Assembly (NCBI GenBank): GCA_000799755.1
Contig: JUHI01000014.1
Location: forward strand, 62,001-126,000
Reading direction: 5' to 3'
DNA length: 64,000 nt
Source of the DNA: Martinezella tropici
GTDB lineage: Bacteria; Pseudomonadota; Alphaproteobacteria; Rhizobiales; Rhizobiaceae
Notes under the pieces: model-generated
Seen by the model: only the letters and a program-made list of their open reading frames with translations
Database searches by the model: none
Told to the model about the DNA's origin: nothing
Position numbers and translations under genes: made by a program
Shown: in pieces, positions 51,473-60,594 of the stretch
How positions within the stretch are numbered: the first letter of the stretch is position 1
Layout: each line of letters opens with the position of its first letter

Positions 51473-51748
51473 CGACCATCTCCTATGGCGGCTTACCGAA
51501 CGGAAGATTCGTAAAACACGATGCCATTCTTACTGATCGGGAAGTGACGATAAGGGCTGCCAGAGACCATCCCGAGCGGTAAGCCTTATCTCTTGCAGCG
51601 GAGGTACAGAACGGGGTCGGTGAAATTCGTCTCTCTCTCTCTTCCGCTCTCTTGCAAGACAAGGCCTGAAGCAACAACAGGACCATCGGTTCTTATCTCT
51701 TCAAGAGCAGCAACCCTCGATTGAATGCGAGTGACGATCCTGCCGATC

Positions 51749-52702
51749 TCATGCCTCGATTAGGCGCTCGGCGCTGAACTTGTCCGTAATCAGCGTATCG
51801 ATAACCCCGATCCTCAAGGCACCGGCGATTGCCGCCGTCTTCTTTGCACCGCCCGCAAGCGCGATGACCCGATCGACCCGTTCGAGGTCTTCAAGAGGCA
51901 AGCCGATGACGCGATCATCGAGCGGCGTCTTTACAGGCTTGCCGTCCTTGTTGAAAAACCGCAGCGATATATCGCCGACCGCACCTGCCTCGGCAAGGTC
52001 GGCAAGCTCCCGTGACGAGAAGATATTGCCGGATCTTGCCAGCAATTCTGATGGCTCGACGGCGCCGATGCCGACGATGGCGAGCGTGATGCTGCCGAAG
52101 AGGTCCATCGTCTCCCGCACGAACGGGTCCGCCTGCATCAGGAGTTTGGCCTCGCGCGAGCTTGTCACACCCTGCACGGGAAGAAGCTTTGGCTCCGCAC
52201 CCGTTAGCCGTGCGAGGCGGGTGGTCAGCTGAGTGGCATGCGTCTGGACCGACGGATCGCCCATGCCGCCAAGCGTCTGGACGACATATTTGGCCTGGGC
52301 ACTTTTTTGCGGATGAATATTTTCCACCATCCTGAAAATCGTCTGGCTCCAGCTCGACACGCCGATGATTTCGCCGGGTGCGAGCGTAACCTCCAGAAGA
52401 TGCGCGCCAGCCTCGCCGATCCGGGCCATGATGGCTCCGTCCCGGTCTTCGGTGCATTCGACGACGATCGCCTCGGGGAGGCCGTACCTCTCGCGTAGCG
52501 CTCCTTCCAGGTCGCTATAGGTGCCCACTGGCGGAATGACGCTCGTGCGCACGATGTCTTCCGCTTCGGCCCGTTTCAGCATGCGCGAAACGGTTGCCTG
52601 CGACAGGCGAAGATGTTGCGCGATATCCGCCTGCCGCTTGCCCTCTATATGGTACATCTGGGCAACTCTTGAGATGAGGCGGAGTTCGTTAAGGCGAGCC
52701 AT
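51749..52702 (-). CDS. SorC/DeoR-type sugar-responsive regulator
   Basis: 317 residues. The N-terminal HTH at about 5-50 reads ELRLISRVAQMYHIEGKRQADIAQHLRLSQATVSRMLKRAEAEDIV. The large C-terminal sugar-phosphate-binding domain spans about 60-315 (VGIGAVEPSELLARSGNIFSSRELADLAEAGAVGDISLRFF; VIALAGGAKKTAAIAGALRIGVIDTLITD). Such regulators act as tetramers and are released by a phosphorylated sugar. It is last in the leftward kinase-transketolase run, but a palindrome matching the divergent promoters lies 15 bp ahead of its start, so it is probably autoregulated. Confidence 0.88.
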   Translation of the reverse strand: MARLNELRLISRVAQMYHIEGKRQADIAQHLRLSQATVSRMLKRAEAEDIVRTSVIPPVGTYSDLEGALRERYGLPEAIVVECTEDRDGAIMARIGEAGAHLLEVTLAPGEIIGVSSWSQTIFRMVENIHPQKSAQAKYVVQTLGGMGDPSVQTHATQLTTRLARLTGAEPKLLPVQGVTSSREAKLLMQADPFVRETMDLFGSITLAIVGIGAVEPSELLARSGNIFSSRELADLAEAGAVGDISLRFFNKDGKPVKTPLDDRVIGLPLEDLERVDRVIALAGGAKKTAAIAGALRIGVIDTLITDKFSAERLIEA

Positions 52703-52716
52703 CGTTGATCCCGGGG

Positions 52717-52730
52717 TGAATTTTTATTCA
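52717..52730. promoter_or_regulatory. SorC-regulon palindrome, copy 1
   Basis: TGAAT-TTTT-ATTCA, flanked by G and C to make a 16-bp perfect palindrome, lies 15 bp upstream of the SorC gene start and over the kinase stop codon. It has the same half-sites and spacing as the two copies near 56036 and 56176. Confidence 0.65.
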
Positions 52731-54190
52731 CCTTTAACCGGAGTTGTCGGCAACGTCGAGCGGGCCAGCGCATCATTCCACCTGTTCAGGAGGGTCGTAT
52801 CGTCGATGGCTTCCGGCTCGATGACTTCGGTGTTTCGCGGAAGTGTCGCTATAGCATCGAGATCCGGCCAGAGGCCGATAGAAAGACCGGCAAGATAAGC
52901 TGCTCCAAGCGCCGATGCTTCCGGCGCTTCGCACTGGATGACAGCGTGTCTTACCAGGTTCGATACGCATTGCATGAGGAAGCGGTTCCGGCTCGGTCCA
53001 CCATCGACGTAAAGCGTGCCGAGTTCGCCGCCGCTCTGCGCACGCATCGCCGTGATGACGTCGCGCACCTGGAGTGCGATCGAGTCAGTAACCGAGCGGG
53101 CCATCTGCGCGCGGGTGGTGCTGAAATTGATCTGCGAGAAGAGCGCGCGCGCGTCGGAATTCCAGTGGGGCGCGCCGAGCCCGACGAAGGCGGGTACGAA
53201 CCCCGGACCATCTGGCTCGGCGGTCGCGGCGAGGTCGACAAGCGATGCAACGTCCGGAAGGCCCAGAATGCTCGCCATCCATGGCAGGCTTGCGGCACAC
53301 ACAAGAATGTTGCCCTCGAATGCGTAGGTCGGCTGCCCGTCAATGCGCCAGGCAACGGTCGTCGTAATGCCATTGCGTGGCGCGATGAAGCGGGGAAGGG
53401 TGGTCATGACGGAGGACCCGGTTCCGAAGGTCGCCTTGCCATCGCCCGGCTTGAAGGCTCCGTGGCCGAACAATGCCGCATGGCTGTCGCCGATGGCCGA
53501 TCTGATCGGCGTGCCATCCGGGACGCCGGCAAGACCATGCGTAGCGCCAAAATCCGCGGAACTGTCGAGCACTTCGGGAAGGAGCCGGATATCGACCCCG
53601 AAGATACTACCGAGCTCCTCGCTCCAGGCTTGGCCCTCTAGGTCGAACAACTGACTTCGCGCGGCATTCGAGGCGTCGCAAACATGGCTGCGGCCGCCGG
53701 TCAGGCAATGAATGAGCCAGCTATCGATCGTTCCAATGCGGACTTTTCTCCCATGCGGGATCCGATCGAGGAGCCAGCGGAACTTCGGGCCAGGAAACAT
53801 AGGATCGAGCGGAAGGCCGGTCAGCGCCTCGACACGCTTCAGGTGCCCATCGGCGATGAGACGCTGGCAATCCGCTGCGGTGCGCCGGCATTGCCAGCTC
53901 AACACCGGGCCAAGCGGCTTGCCTGTTTCGGCATGCCAAACGGTAACGGACTCGCGCTGGTTGGAGATTGCTACCGCTTCGATTGTCACGCCAGGCGCAT
54001 CTTGCAGGCAAAGTTCGATCGCTTCGCGCACGGACGCATGGATTCGATCCGGATCCTGCTCGACCCAGCCCGGCTCCGGATAGGAGATTCCCGCCGGGGC
54101 CGAGCCCCTGGCAACGATGTGTCCGCTTTCGGAGACCAGCACCGCCTTGGAATTGGTGGTCCCCTGGTCGATTGCCAGAATGGCCCGCAT
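52724..54190 (-). CDS. FGGY-family carbohydrate kinase
   Basis: 488 residues from the ATG at 54190 (GGAGG 5 bases upstream; a neighbouring ATG at 54193 is too close). The N-terminal phosphate loop is ILAIDQGTTNSKAVL, the first FGGY region is VAISNQRESVTVWHAETGKPLGPVLSWQCRRT, the catalytic Asp is in IGDSHAALFGHGAF, the phosphate-2 loop is ATFGTGSSVMT, and adenosine site is LYVDGGPSRNRFLMQ. The closest overall look is to glycerol and erythritol kinases. Here it probably phosphorylates the ketose made by the SDRs, before the transketolase step. Confidence 0.87.
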   Translation of the reverse strand: MRAILAIDQGTTNSKAVLVSESGHIVARGSAPAGISYPEPGWVEQDPDRIHASVREAIELCLQDAPGVTIEAVAISNQRESVTVWHAETGKPLGPVLSWQCRRTAADCQRLIADGHLKRVEALTGLPLDPMFPGPKFRWLLDRIPHGRKVRIGTIDSWLIHCLTGGRSHVCDASNAARSQLFDLEGQAWSEELGSIFGVDIRLLPEVLDSSADFGATHGLAGVPDGTPIRSAIGDSHAALFGHGAFKPGDGKATFGTGSSVMTTLPRFIAPRNGITTTVAWRIDGQPTYAFEGNILVCAASLPWMASILGLPDVASLVDLAATAEPDGPGFVPAFVGLGAPHWNSDARALFSQINFSTTRAQMARSVTDSIALQVRDVITAMRAQSGGELGTLYVDGGPSRNRFLMQCVSNLVRHAVIQCEAPEASALGAAYLAGLSIGLWPDLDAIATLPRNTEVIEPEAIDDTTLLNRWNDALARSTLPTTPVKGE

Positions 54191-54257
54191 CATACCCTCC
54201 ACTGATAACAACGCTCCGGGGCGGCAGTCCGCCCCGGCTCGAATGCGCGCTTATGGC

Positions 54258-55214
54258 CTACTTGCGCTTGATAAGCGCTTGCGCGGCGTCCGCAATAGCT
54301 GATGGAGCCATGCCGAATTCGTCGAGCAGGAATTCGGCCGAGCCGGTTGGTGCGTAGACGCCGGGAACACCAAGGCGCGTCATCGGCACGGGAGCATTGT
54401 CGACAACAACTTCGGCCACAGCCGATCCCAGCCCGCCAAAGATCGAATGCTCTTCCGCCGTCACGATCGCGCCGGTTTCGTTTGCCGCCGCAATGACGGC
54501 ATCTTCATCGATCGGGCGGACCGTGGCGAGATTGAGCACCTTGGCCTTGATGCCACGCTGCGCGAGAATGTCGGCGGCCTTCATCATGCGATGGGTCAGC
54601 GTTCCGTTTGCGATGAGCGTGACATCGGAACCTTCACGCAGGAGATTGGCCTTTCCGAGCTCGAACTTGTGCCCTTCCGGCAAAAGGTCGGGCACGCCAA
54701 CGCGCGACAGGCGCAGGAAGCAGGGGCCGTTATAGCTTGCCGCCCATTCCACTGCGGCGGCCGTCTCGATGCGGTCGCAGGGTGCGATCACGGGAAGGTT
54801 GGGCAGAACGCGCGTCCAGGCGAAATCCTCGATCGAATGATGGGTAGGGCCGAGTTCGCCATAGGCCATTCCGGACGAAATGCCGACGAGCTTGACGTTG
54901 GCGTTCGAGTAGGAAATGTCGGCCTTGATCTGCTCGAGCGATCGGCCCGTCAGGAACGGCGAGGCGCCGCAGACATAGGGGAGGCGCCCGCCATTGGCGA
55001 GGCCCGCACCGACGCCGACCATGTTCTGCTCGGCGATGCCGACATTGATCAGGCGATCGGGAAACTTGGACTTGAAGCCGCCGAGCTTCGAAGATCCAAC
55101 CGAATCGTTGCAGACTGCAACGATCTTCTCGTTCTCGGCGGCAAGGCGTTCGAGCGTCGATGCGAAAGCGTCTCGGCAGTCATGGAGCTTGGGTGCGTTC
55201 ACGGGCGCATTCAT
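54258..55214 (-). CDS. Transketolase, C-terminal subunit (split)
   Basis: 318 residues holding the pyrimidine-binding and C-terminal domains of transketolase. INVGIAEQNMVGVGAGLANGG carries the catalytic Glu that activates TPP, followed by SGMAYGELGPTHHSIEDFAWTRVLPNLPVIAPCD and the C-terminal SIFGGLGSAVAEVV. It overlaps the N-terminal subunit gene by one base. Split transketolases of this kind include the apulose-4-phosphate enzymes (AptA/AptB) and several other specialised ketose-phosphate enzymes. It must pair with the product of 55214-56023. Confidence 0.88.
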   Translation of the reverse strand: MNAPVNAPKLHDCRDAFASTLERLAAENEKIVAVCNDSVGSSKLGGFKSKFPDRLINVGIAEQNMVGVGAGLANGGRLPYVCGASPFLTGRSLEQIKADISYSNANVKLVGISSGMAYGELGPTHHSIEDFAWTRVLPNLPVIAPCDRIETAAAVEWAASYNGPCFLRLSRVGVPDLLPEGHKFELGKANLLREGSDVTLIANGTLTHRMMKAADILAQRGIKAKVLNLATVRPIDEDAVIAAANETGAIVTAEEHSIFGGLGSAVAEVVVDNAPVPMTRLGVPGVYAPTGSAEFLLDEFGMAPSAIADAAQALIKRK

Positions 55215-56023
55215 TAAAGTGCCTCCGACAATTCTGCCAATGCGATTTCATATTGTTCCTTGTTCGGAACCTTGTGGTGCCAGTCGACACGGTCCTGCAT
55301 GAAGGAGATCCCATGTCCCTTGTTGGTGTGCGCGACGATGCAATGCGGACGGTCGCTTCGATGCTCGAGCGCCGGGACGACCTCGCGCATGGTGTTGCCG
55401 TCGATTTCGCTGACATTCCAGCCAAAGGCTTCGAGCTTCGGGCGGAGCGGGGCGATGTCGTTCGTATCCGAAAGCGCTGCGCCTTGCTGGAAACGGTTGT
55501 GGTCGACAATGAGGGTGAGGTTATCAAGCCGGAACTGCGCTGCCGCCATGATCGCCTCCCAGTTGGAGCCCTCCTGCATCTCGCCGTCGCCGGTGATGAC
55601 ATAGGTATGGTAGCCAGCGCCCGATAACTTCGCCGCCTTCGCCATGCCGACGGCAACCGGCAGACCGTGCCCGAGGGGGCCGGTGTTGGTTTCGACGCCC
55701 GGCACCTTGTTGCAATTGGGATGACCATTGAGTCGCGAATGCGGCTTCAGGAAAGTCGCGATTTCCTCTTCCGGAATGAAGCCGCGTTTTGCCAGAGTGA
55801 CGTAGAGCGCACATGCCGTATGTCCCTTGGACAGCACAAACCTGTCCCGATCGGGATGTTTCGGCTGATCCGGCCAGATGCGCAGCACGCGGAAGTACAG
55901 CGCAGTCAGTAGATCGATCACGGACATCTCGCCGCCAATATGTCCCGCACCTGCTTCATAGACTGCCTGGAGGTCTCGCAGGCGTATCTGGCGAGCAATG
56001 CGTTCAAGTTCGGAAGGCTCCAT
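55214..56023 (-). CDS. Transketolase, N-terminal subunit (split)
   Basis: 269 residues from the ATG at 56023, with GAGGAAA just upstream; the in-frame extension to 56086 runs through the operator and is rejected. TPP-binding: GDGEMQEGSNWEA (Gly-Asp-Gly 145-147) to Asn176 in DHNRFQQG. Substrate His residues lie in AGAGHIGG, SKGHTACALY and GPLGHGL. First gene of the leftward operon, divergent from the importer operon. With the C-terminal half it moves a two-carbon ketol unit between sugar phosphates. Confidence 0.88.
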   Translation of the reverse strand: MEPSELERIARQIRLRDLQAVYEAGAGHIGGEMSVIDLLTALYFRVLRIWPDQPKHPDRDRFVLSKGHTACALYVTLAKRGFIPEEEIATFLKPHSRLNGHPNCNKVPGVETNTGPLGHGLPVAVGMAKAAKLSGAGYHTYVITGDGEMQEGSNWEAIMAAAQFRLDNLTLIVDHNRFQQGAALSDTNDIAPLRPKLEAFGWNVSEIDGNTMREVVPALEHRSDRPHCIVAHTNKGHGISFMQDRVDWHHKVPNKEQYEIALAELSEAL

Positions 56024-56035
56024 TGTTTCCTCGCG

Positions 56036-56049
56036 TGAATAAATATTCA
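56036..56049. promoter_or_regulatory. SorC-regulon palindrome, copy 2
   Basis: TGAAT-AAAT-ATTCA, a perfect 5-bp-arm inverted repeat (6 bp counting inner A/T pairs), lies 13 bp upstream of the transketolase start and downstream of its probable promoter, a good repressor roadblock position. Confidence 0.7.
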
Positions 56050-56057
56050 TGTATTTA

Positions 56058-56086
56058 TATTTTTGCACAGGAAGGCTGTTAGTCAA
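56058..56086 (-). promoter_or_regulatory. Promoter candidate for the leftward operon
   Basis: Read leftward, TTGACT (56086-56081) and AAAATA (56063-56058) are 17 bp apart. The -10 match is moderate. Copy 2 of the palindrome begins 8 bp downstream. Confidence 0.4.
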
Positions 56087-56131
56087 GCCCTTAGCGGCAG
56101 GTTGTTGTCAAATCGGGTCGAAAGGACTCTG

Positions 56132-56160
56132 TTGACAGCGCCAAATCGAGTTGGTAATGA
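56132..56160 (+). promoter_or_regulatory. Promoter candidate for the importer operon
   Basis: TTGACA (56132-56137) and TAATGA (56155-56160) are 17 bp apart. Copy 3 of the palindrome starts 15 bp downstream of the -10, around the expected initially transcribed region. Confidence 0.5.
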
Positions 56161-56175
56161 ATTTTCCAGCATATG

Positions 56176-56189
56176 TGAATAAATATTCT
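56176..56189. promoter_or_regulatory. SorC-regulon palindrome, copy 3
   Basis: TGAAT-AAAT-ATTCT differs from copy 2 by one base in the last position. It is placed 57 bp upstream of the permease start, on the importer side of the divergent region. Confidence 0.65.
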
Positions 56190-56246
56190 AGTTTGAAGAT
56201 TTAGCAGCCAGGCATGGCCGCTGGCCTCGGACCCCTGGGAGGAATG

Positions 56247-57227
56247 ATGGTGGCGATCGACGTCAATGAACAGAGCCGTCCGTCCGTGACATGGCTAAGA
56301 AAGCTTACCGGCGCGACCGGGCCGCTTGTTGGATTGCTCGCTCTTTGCGTTTTCCTAAGCCTCAGCACCGATGCGTTTCTCTCGCTCCGCAACGGCCTTA
56401 ACATCCTCGATCAGATCACCGTGCTTGGCATCATGGCCGTCGGCATGACCTTCGTCATCCTGATCGGCGGTATCGACCTTTCGGTTGGTTCGGTGCTTGC
56501 GCTTGCCATGATGGTCATGGGCTGGGCGGCAAATATTGCCGGCCTGCCGCTCGTTGCGGGGATTGCAGTGGCGCTCGTCGCGTCCGCCGCCAGCGGGCTG
56601 ATCGTCGGACTTCTCGTTACCCTTTTCAGGGTTCCAGCCTTCATCGCGACGCTGGCGATGATGTCCGCCGCGCGCGGCGTCGCGAACATGATCACCGACG
56701 GCCAGCAGATCGTCGGGTTTCCCGACTGGTTCATGATGCTGGCAATCGACCGTCATTTCGGCGTTCTGACGGCAACGGTTTTCCTGATGCTCGCGGTCGT
56801 CGCTGTGGCCTGGGTATTCCTTCACTTCCGCTCCGAGGGGCGCATGCTTTATGCCGTCGGCGGCAATCCGGAAGTTGCGCGTCTCGCCGGCATCAATGTC
56901 CAGCTCGTGACGATTGCCGTCTATGTCGCAAGTGCGGTGCTTGCCGGTCTGGCCGGTATCGTGCTGGCGGCCCGCCTCGACTCCGTTCAACCGTCCAGCG
57001 GCTTTGGATATGAACTTGATACGATTGCGGCCGTCGTCATTGGCGGAACCTCCCTTTCCGGCGGATCCGGCGGCATTGGCGGAACGCTCATCGGAGTCTT
57101 GATCATCGGCGTCCTGCGCAACGGCCTCAACCTGCTCAATGTCTCGCCATTCCTGCAGCAGGTCATCATCGGCATTGTCATCGTACTCGCGGTCGGTGCG
57201 GAAACGATCCGCCGGCGGCGCGCCTGA
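56247..57227 (+). CDS. Sugar ABC importer permease (RbsC-like)
   Basis: 326 residues from the ATG at 56247, with GGGAGG 5 bases upstream. About eight to nine membrane segments. Family signatures are ITVLGIMAVGMTFVILIGGIDLSVGSVLAL and GFGYELDTIAAVVIGGTSLSGGSGGIGGTLIGVLIIGVLRNGLNLL. It forms a homodimeric channel for the RbsA-type ATPase. First gene of the rightward operon. Confidence 0.9.
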   Translation: MVAIDVNEQSRPSVTWLRKLTGATGPLVGLLALCVFLSLSTDAFLSLRNGLNILDQITVLGIMAVGMTFVILIGGIDLSVGSVLALAMMVMGWAANIAGLPLVAGIAVALVASAASGLIVGLLVTLFRVPAFIATLAMMSAARGVANMITDGQQIVGFPDWFMMLAIDRHFGVLTATVFLMLAVVAVAWVFLHFRSEGRMLYAVGGNPEVARLAGINVQLVTIAVYVASAVLAGLAGIVLAARLDSVQPSSGFGYELDTIAAVVIGGTSLSGGSGGIGGTLIGVLIIGVLRNGLNLLNVSPFLQQVIIGIVIVLAVGAETIRRRRA

Positions 57228-57344
57228 TAGTCGGGTCCGCGCCCGGCGGTCCCTAACGATTTCCTCTCCGACAAGGTTTGGAGCGGATCATTTGCCCGAG
57301 GGGGAGGACTACCCAAGGGTTCATTGCAAAAAGGAGGACATAAA

Positions 57345-58274
57345 ATGAAACTTTTGCGTATTCTTCTGGCCTCGGCCGCAGTGCTTTCGTTGTCGCTCGG
57401 CTCCGTTCAGGCAAAAGACACGAAGAAAATCGGCCTGGCTGTCGCAAACCTGCAGGCAAATTTCTTCAATCAGATCAAGCAGTCGGTCGAGGATGAAGCC
57501 AAGAAGCGCGGCATTCAGGTCGTGACCGTGGATGCCAAGGGCGATGGCCCGACCCAGATCAACCAGATCCAGGATCTCCTGACCCAGAATATCGATGCCT
57601 TGATCTACATCCCCGCAGGCGCGGCGGCGGCAACGGTTCCGGTCAAGCTTGCCAAGAATGCTGGCATTCCGGTCGTCAACGTCGACCGCAACGCCGATGG
57701 CGCCCCCGGCGACACCTTCCTTGCAACGGATTCCGTCGCGTCGGCCAAAGCCGTCTGCGATTACATCCTCAAGCAAGCTGGCGGCAAGGGAAAGATGGTG
57801 ATCATTCACGGTCAGAAGGGCACGACGCCGGAAGTCGATCGCAGCAAGGGTTGCGCTGAATCGCTAAAGGCAAATCCCGGCGTGAAGGTCGTTGCCGAGC
57901 AGTATTCCAACATGTGGGCCCAGGATGAGGGCTTCCAGATCATGCAGAACATGCTGCAGGCAAATCCGGATGTGTCGATCGTGTTTGCGCAGGCCGACGC
58001 GCTTGCACTTGGCGCAGCACAGGCGATCAAGGTAGCAAACCCGTCACAGAAGATCGTCGTCGGCGGCTTTGACGGTGATACTGCGGCTCTGGAAGCACTC
58101 AGCAAGGGTGTTTTCGACGTTACCGCGACCCAGCAGACCCAGAAAATGGGCCGCGACGCGGTCGCTAATGCCGTCAAGCTCGTCGCCGGCGAGAAAGTGC
58201 CCCCGGTGCAGCTCATGGACGCCACACTGACGACCAAGGAAAACGTGGCCGGCTTCATCGCCAACCATCCCTAA
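57345..58274 (+). CDS. Sugar ABC importer binding protein (RbsB-like)
   Basis: 309 residues; ATG at 57345 after AGGAGG. Signal peptide MKLLRILLASAAVLSLSLGSVQA. Mature chain KKIGLAVANLQANFFNQIKQSVEDEAKKRG is a type I periplasmic sugar-binding fold. Also visible: NVDRNADGAPGDTFLATDSVASAKAVCDYI and VFAQADALALGAAQAIK. Family members bind ribose, allose, erythritol, apiose and other small sugars or polyols; the ligand here follows from the pathway guess only. Confidence 0.88.
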   Translation: MKLLRILLASAAVLSLSLGSVQAKDTKKIGLAVANLQANFFNQIKQSVEDEAKKRGIQVVTVDAKGDGPTQINQIQDLLTQNIDALIYIPAGAAAATVPVKLAKNAGIPVVNVDRNADGAPGDTFLATDSVASAKAVCDYILKQAGGKGKMVIIHGQKGTTPEVDRSKGCAESLKANPGVKVVAEQYSNMWAQDEGFQIMQNMLQANPDVSIVFAQADALALGAAQAIKVANPSQKIVVGGFDGDTAALEALSKGVFDVTATQQTQKMGRDAVANAVKLVAGEKVPPVQLMDATLTTKENVAGFIANHP

Positions 58275-58302
58275 TCGTACCGAGGTCTTGAGGAGGTATG
58301 CC

Positions 58303-59781
58303 GTGACTGAGCCCGTTCTTTCACTGCGAGGCATTAGCAAGCGCTACGGACCGCTTCAGGTGCTCAAGAATGTGGATCTGGACGTCCATGCCGGCGAAGT
58401 GGTTGCGCTTCTTGGCGAAAACGGGGCGGGCAAATCCACCTTGTCTGGCATTATTGCAGGGTCACGCACGCCCTCCGAGGGAATGATGACATGGCTGGGG
58501 CAGCCCTATGCCCCAGCCGCACCGCGCGACGCGATCGACAAGGGTGTAGTCCTGATCCACCAGGAATTGCAGCTCCTGCCGCATCTGTCGATCGCTGAAA
58601 ACGTCTTCATCGGGCGATGGCCGATGAAGAACGGAGTTGTCGATCGCCCCCAGATGATCCGGCGCGCGCAGGAACAGCTTGCGCGGCTGAACCTGCATAT
58701 TCCGGCGACGCGCAAGGTCGAAGGTCTCTCGACGGCCAATCAGCAGCTCATCGAAATCGCCAAGGCATTGGCCCTCAATGCCAAGTTGCTGATCCTTGAC
58801 GAACCGACCGCCGCGCTCGGAGGAGCAGAGACGGAGGCCCTGTTCGAGCAGGTAAGAAAGCTCCGGTCAGAAGGTGTCGGCATCATCTACATTTCGCACC
58901 GCATGGAGGAGATCAAGCAGATCACCGATCGCATTGTCGTCCTGCGTGATGGCGAGCGTGTCCAGGAGTTTGCCGACAGTGCCACCCCGGTTCGGACCAT
59001 CGTCGAGAGCATGGTCGGCCGTTCGCTGGACCGGCTGTTCCCGACGCTTCCCGAGCCGACGGGCCGGGCGGTGCTGCAGGTCAACGGACTGACCTCGCCT
59101 GACGGGTCCTTCCAGGATGTGACGTTCGATGTTCGGGCCGGCGAGATTCTCGGCATTGCCGGGTTGGTCGGTGCCGGCCGCACGGAACTCGTGCGTGCCA
59201 TTTCCGGAGCAGATCCGACAAGCGCCGGTTCGATCAGGCTCGAGGGCGAAGAACTCAAGCTTCGCGACCCGGCAGATGCGATCGCAAAGGGCATCGTCAT
59301 GGTACCCGAGGATCGCAAGGAACAGGGCCTCGTCGTCGGCCATCGCATCAGCGAGAACATCGTCTACGCCAATCTCGACAGGCTCGGTGGGCGCTGGATT
59401 ACCTCGCGCATGAAGGGCAACTTCGCCGAAAAGGCCGTGGCGAAGTTCGGCGTCAAGGGCCGCGCCGAGCAATATGCCTCCGACCTGTCCGGCGGCAACC
59501 AACAAAAGGTCGTCATCGCCAAATGGCTGATGCGCGATCCCAAGGTCGTGGTCCTCGACGAGCCGACCCGAGGCATAGACGTCGGCGCCCGAGCCAGCAT
59601 CTACGACATCATCGTCAACCTCGCCAAGCAGGGCGTGGCCGTCATTGTCGTCAGCTCCGATCTTGAGGAGGTTCTCGGCGTCTCCAACCGAATTCTCGTG
59701 CTTGCCCAGGGCAAACAGGCAGGCATTCTCAATCGTGACGAGGCTAACGATGTCTCCGTCATGGAACTTGCGACAATATAG
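58303..59781 (+). CDS. Sugar ABC importer ATPase, duplicated (RbsA-like)
   Basis: 492 residues; GTG at 58303 after GAGGAGG. Two ABC domains in tandem: the first with intact Walker A GENGAGKST, signature LSTANQQLIEIAKAL and Walker B LLILDEPTAAL; the second with the usual degenerate Walker A GLVGAGRTE, signature LSGGNQQKVVIAKWL and VVVLDEPTRGID. This is the standard RbsA/MglA layout. Follows the binding-protein gene by 28 bp. Confidence 0.92.
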   Translation: MTEPVLSLRGISKRYGPLQVLKNVDLDVHAGEVVALLGENGAGKSTLSGIIAGSRTPSEGMMTWLGQPYAPAAPRDAIDKGVVLIHQELQLLPHLSIAENVFIGRWPMKNGVVDRPQMIRRAQEQLARLNLHIPATRKVEGLSTANQQLIEIAKALALNAKLLILDEPTAALGGAETEALFEQVRKLRSEGVGIIYISHRMEEIKQITDRIVVLRDGERVQEFADSATPVRTIVESMVGRSLDRLFPTLPEPTGRAVLQVNGLTSPDGSFQDVTFDVRAGEILGIAGLVGAGRTELVRAISGADPTSAGSIRLEGEELKLRDPADAIAKGIVMVPEDRKEQGLVVGHRISENIVYANLDRLGGRWITSRMKGNFAEKAVAKFGVKGRAEQYASDLSGGNQQKVVIAKWLMRDPKVVVLDEPTRGIDVGARASIYDIIVNLAKQGVAVIVVSSDLEEVLGVSNRILVLAQGKQAGILNRDEANDVSVMELATI

Positions 59782-59801
59782 ACAAATAGAAAGGAAGAGC
59801 G

Positions 59802-60590
59802 GTGTCGGACATCACTCTGAACGCCCCGAAACTTTTCGATCTCCGCGGACAGGTCGCGCTCGTGACCGGAGCTGGAAGCGGCATCGGGCAGCGCATCGCA
59901 ATCGGCCTGGCACAATGCGGCGCCGACGTCGCACTTCTTGATCGCCGCTCCGATGATGGCCTGGCGAACACGGCCTCGCATATCGAGGCGGCCGGTCGCC
60001 GTTTCCTCCAGATTGCGGCCGATGTCACCAGCAAATCTTCTCTTGCGGAGGCGGTTGCCCGCACCGAGGCGGAGCTCGGGGCACTGACGCTTGCCGTCAA
60101 CGCCGCCGGCATCGCCAATGCCAAGCCGGCAGAGGAAATGGAGGAGGACCAGTATCAGACGTTGATGGATATCAATCTGAAGGGTGTTTTCCTGTCATGC
60201 CAGGCAGAAGCGCGCGCCATGCTGAAAAATGGACGCGGATCGATCGTTAACATCGCCTCCATGTCCGGCGTCATCGTCAATCGTGGCCTGAGCCAGGCGC
60301 ATTACAACGCTTCCAAGGCCGGCGTGATTCACATGTCGAAGTCGCTCGCGATGGAGTGGGTCGGCCGCGGCATCCGAGTCAACACCATCTCGCCGGGATA
60401 TACTGCAACGCCGATGAACACGCGTCCGGAGATGGTCCACCAGACCAAGCTCTTCGAGGAGCAGACGCCGATGCAGCGCATGGCGACCGTCGATGAGATG
60501 GTCGGTCCCGCCGTCTTCCTGCTATCGAATGCCGCGAGCTTCGTGACGGGCGTCGACCTGCTCGTCGACGGCGGCTTCTGCTGCTGGTGA
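59802..60590 (+). CDS. SDR polyol dehydrogenase (arabinitol/threitol type)
   Basis: 262 residues, GTG start 20 bp after the ATPase. TGAGSGIG at 22-29; Ser153 (NIASMSG), Tyr168 and Lys172 (HYNASKAG). The C-terminal LLVDGGFCCW matches the group that includes D-arabinitol 2-dehydrogenases and D-threitol dehydrogenase. It probably oxidises an imported sugar alcohol at C2 to the ketose phosphorylated by the FGGY kinase. Confidence 0.85.
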   Translation: MSDITLNAPKLFDLRGQVALVTGAGSGIGQRIAIGLAQCGADVALLDRRSDDGLANTASHIEAAGRRFLQIAADVTSKSSLAEAVARTEAELGALTLAVNAAGIANAKPAEEMEEDQYQTLMDINLKGVFLSCQAEARAMLKNGRGSIVNIASMSGVIVNRGLSQAHYNASKAGVIHMSKSLAMEWVGRGIRVNTISPGYTATPMNTRPEMVHQTKLFEEQTPMQRMATVDEMVGPAVFLLSNAASFVTGVDLLVDGGFCCW

Positions 60591-60594
60591 CGTC

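Noticed and set aside
51483..51686. 67-codon minus-strand ORF
   Set aside because: Low-complexity Ser/Arg-rich reading with no RBS or recognisable domain.
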